This document shows, piece by piece, positions 5,513 through 6,695 of a DNA stretch of 6,695 bases. The stretch's first letter is position 1, and every line of letters starts with the position of its first letter. The notes under the pieces are model-generated. The model was not told the origin of the DNA. It worked only from the letters and a program-made list of their open reading frames with translations, and made no database searches. Made by a program: the position numbers and the translations under genes. Source of the stretch: Clostridia bacterium (lineage in GTDB: Bacteria; Bacillota_A; Clostridia; Lachnospirales; Lachnospiraceae). The DNA is taken from contig JAAYYM010000264.1 of the NCBI GenBank assembly GCA_012515365.1, positions 1 to 6,695 on the forward strand, in the 5' to 3' direction.

Positions 5513-6502
5513 ATGAAAACAGGAAAATTACGTGAGAATATCTATCATAGATCAGTAGTAAAACAGCTAAAAACAAAGAATGATACCGTCTTATTTGATC
5601 AGAATCATGGATTACAGTACTCAATTATAGATTCTGAGCAAGACGATGTATTTGTGTTGTCACAAAGCAGCAGAACTGACTATTTTCCGGGATATGAGGA
5701 TATGGCAGTTTATACGGCTGTGAATGACGTTGTGACGTCTGGTGCTTCTATGGTCGGTATATTGATTCACTTGATTATACCTGAAGCAGTGACAGAAAAA
5801 AATTTGAAACAAATGATAGCACAGATGGAGGAAGTCTGTGCTTTTTTACATACTCAGATAATGGGGATAGATACGAAGGTGTCTGTTCATGTTTTAAAAC
5901 CGATCATAACTGTAACTGGTATCGGAAAAAACAAAAAGGATCAATTGATCTTGTCTACACAGATCAAACCAGGTAATGACCTCATTCTTACTAAGTGGAT
6001 CGGGATAGAGGGAACCTTTATGATCGCTGAGAAGTTTGAAAAAGAATTATTATCCAGATATTCTTTTTCGTTTATTCAGACTGCAAAAAAATACAGAGAA
6101 CAGATCAATCTGGCGCCTGAGGCGGCCACCGCCGGAAAGTCTGGCGTTACAGCCATGTACAGTGTTTCCGAGGGAGGTATTTTCGGTGCTCTTTGGGAAT
6201 TTGCAGAGGCAGGTGGCGTCGGACTAGAAATAGATTTGAAAAAAATCCCTGTTAAGCAGGAGACAATAGAATTATGCGAGTTTTATGGTCTTAATCCATA
6301 CGAATTACTGTCTGGAGGATCGATGTTAATTGCGGCTGATGACGGAAACGGACTAGTGAGAGAACTGGAAAAAGAGGGAATATCATCGGCAATCATTGGA
6401 AAAGTAGTAGATGGAAATGACAGAATCGTATATAATGGAGAAGATCGAAGATTTTTGGAACCCGCAAAGCAAGACGAAATTTATCAATTATTTGAATCAT
6501 AA
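5513..6502 (+). CDS. AIR synthase/HypE-like protein with degenerate N-terminal active site
   Basis: A 329-aa member of the PurM/HypE/ThiL/SelD ATP-binding superfamily, close to Clostridial proteins annotated as AIR synthase-related or hydrogenase maturation factor. The start MKTGKLRENIYHRSVVKQLK and motifs VNDVVTSGA (70-78), PIITVTGIGK (130-139), LTKWIGIEGT (159-168), SEGGIFGALWEFAEAGGVGL (219-238), CEFYGLNPYELLSGGSMLIA (255-274) and AIIGKVVDG (293-301) set the family. The N-terminal half departs from it: the usual GEDCA segment reads HGLQYS (32-37), STDPITG reads SQSSRT (50-55), and GGHTEV reads GIDTKV (118-123), changing acidic and histidine residues normally used for ATP and metal. N71 and D72 remain. 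The HypE cysteine tail is absent (the protein ends YQLFES), so true HypE function is unlikely. The frame is uninterrupted. AGGAAGG (5499-5505) lies 7 nt before the ATG and only 19 nt separate it from the VanW gene, so the two are probably cotranscribed. The substrate is unknown. Confidence 0.82.
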   Translation: MKTGKLRENIYHRSVVKQLKTKNDTVLFDQNHGLQYSIIDSEQDDVFVLSQSSRTDYFPGYEDMAVYTAVNDVVTSGASMVGILIHLIIPEAVTEKNLKQMIAQMEEVCAFLHTQIMGIDTKVSVHVLKPIITVTGIGKNKKDQLILSTQIKPGNDLILTKWIGIEGTFMIAEKFEKELLSRYSFSFIQTAKKYREQINLAPEAATAGKSGVTAMYSVSEGGIFGALWEFAEAGGVGLEIDLKKIPVKQETIELCEFYGLNPYELLSGGSMLIAADDGNGLVRELEKEGISSAIIGKVVDGNDRIVYNGEDRRFLEPAKQDEIYQLFES

Positions 6503-6521
6503 TATGATAGGAGCGAAAATT

Positions 6522-6695
6522 ATGCGAGAAAAAATATTGGCATTTATTGAAAAGAACAGCAGGATTGATATTAAGGAACTGGCAATTCTGTTAGGTGAGG
6601 ATGAAATAGCTGTAGCAGAGAGTTTGGCTCAGATGGAAGAGGAAGGCATTATCTGTGGGTATCATACATTAATTGACTGGGATCGTGTAACAACA
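6522..6695 (+). CDS. Lrp/AsnC-family transcriptional regulator (3' end outside window)
   Basis: The first 58 codons of a DNA-binding regulator; the frame is still open at the right edge. Residues 2-45 form an AsnC-type winged helix-turn-helix: MREKILAFIEKNSRIDIKEL opens helices 1 and 2, GEDEIAVAESLAQMEEEGII holds the recognition helix and start of the wing, and GYHTLIDWDRV begins the linker toward the missing RAM ligand-binding domain. Such proteins usually form dimers or octamers and sense amino acids. AGGAG (6509-6513) lies 8 nt before the ATG, and the gap from the AIR-synthase-like gene is 19 nt, so it belongs to the same transcription unit. Similar Lachnospiraceae regulators are, as I recall, often followed by a PLP-dependent aminotransferase; the next gene is outside the window. 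Autoregulation is common in the family but nothing here shows it. Confidence 0.82.
   Translation, partial: MREKILAFIEKNSRIDIKELAILLGEDEIAVAESLAQMEEEGIICGYHTLIDWDRVTT

Noticed and set aside
5513..6502. Genuine hydrogenase maturation factor HypE
   Set aside because: The C-terminal cysteine tail that accepts the carbamoyl group is absent, the ATP-site residues have changed, and no other hyp genes are adjacent.

Overview
The window is AT-rich, with short intergenic gaps, AGGAG-type ribosome sites and gene families typical of anaerobic Clostridia. The protein sequences look most like Lachnospiraceae; this is a judgement from family resemblance, not a database search. It reads as ordinary chromosome: there is no transposase, phage gene, tRNA, rRNA or CRISPR array. 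I see no clear new multi-gene system, but several genes depart from their families in specific ways.

Left block (1-3027, + strand): a 5'-truncated B12-binding radical SAM protein (DUF4080 type), then endonuclease III (nth), then a DEDDh 3'-5' exonuclease with a C-terminal DUF3072-like tail. Spacings are 42 nt and 1 nt, so nth and the exonuclease are almost certainly cotranscribed and the radical SAM gene probably is too. The last two are DNA-repair or nucleic-acid-processing enzymes. The nth product keeps its catalytic Lys and Asp but lacks the fourth cysteine of its 4Fe-4S motif.

Middle (3024-3894): a minus-strand gene for a membrane-anchored TPR-like protein converges on the exonuclease gene, and their stop codons overlap by 4 nt. 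At its 5' end it faces a 34-codon plus-strand ORF for a tiny single-pass membrane protein. Their starts are only 45 nt apart, so their control signals must lie inside each other. The rest of this region holds a plausible promoter for the next gene, with a perfect 6-1-6 palindrome on its -10 box.

Right block (3895-6695, + strand): a secreted VanW-domain protein with a peptidoglycan-binding-like N-terminal region, then an AIR-synthase/HypE-like protein, then the first 58 codons of an Lrp/AsnC-type regulator. Gaps are 19 nt each, so this looks like one operon continuing past the window. The AIR-synthase-like protein has a well-preserved C-terminal half, but its N-terminal half has lost several residues expected for nucleotide and metal binding, so it may be a pseudoenzyme or have a changed function.
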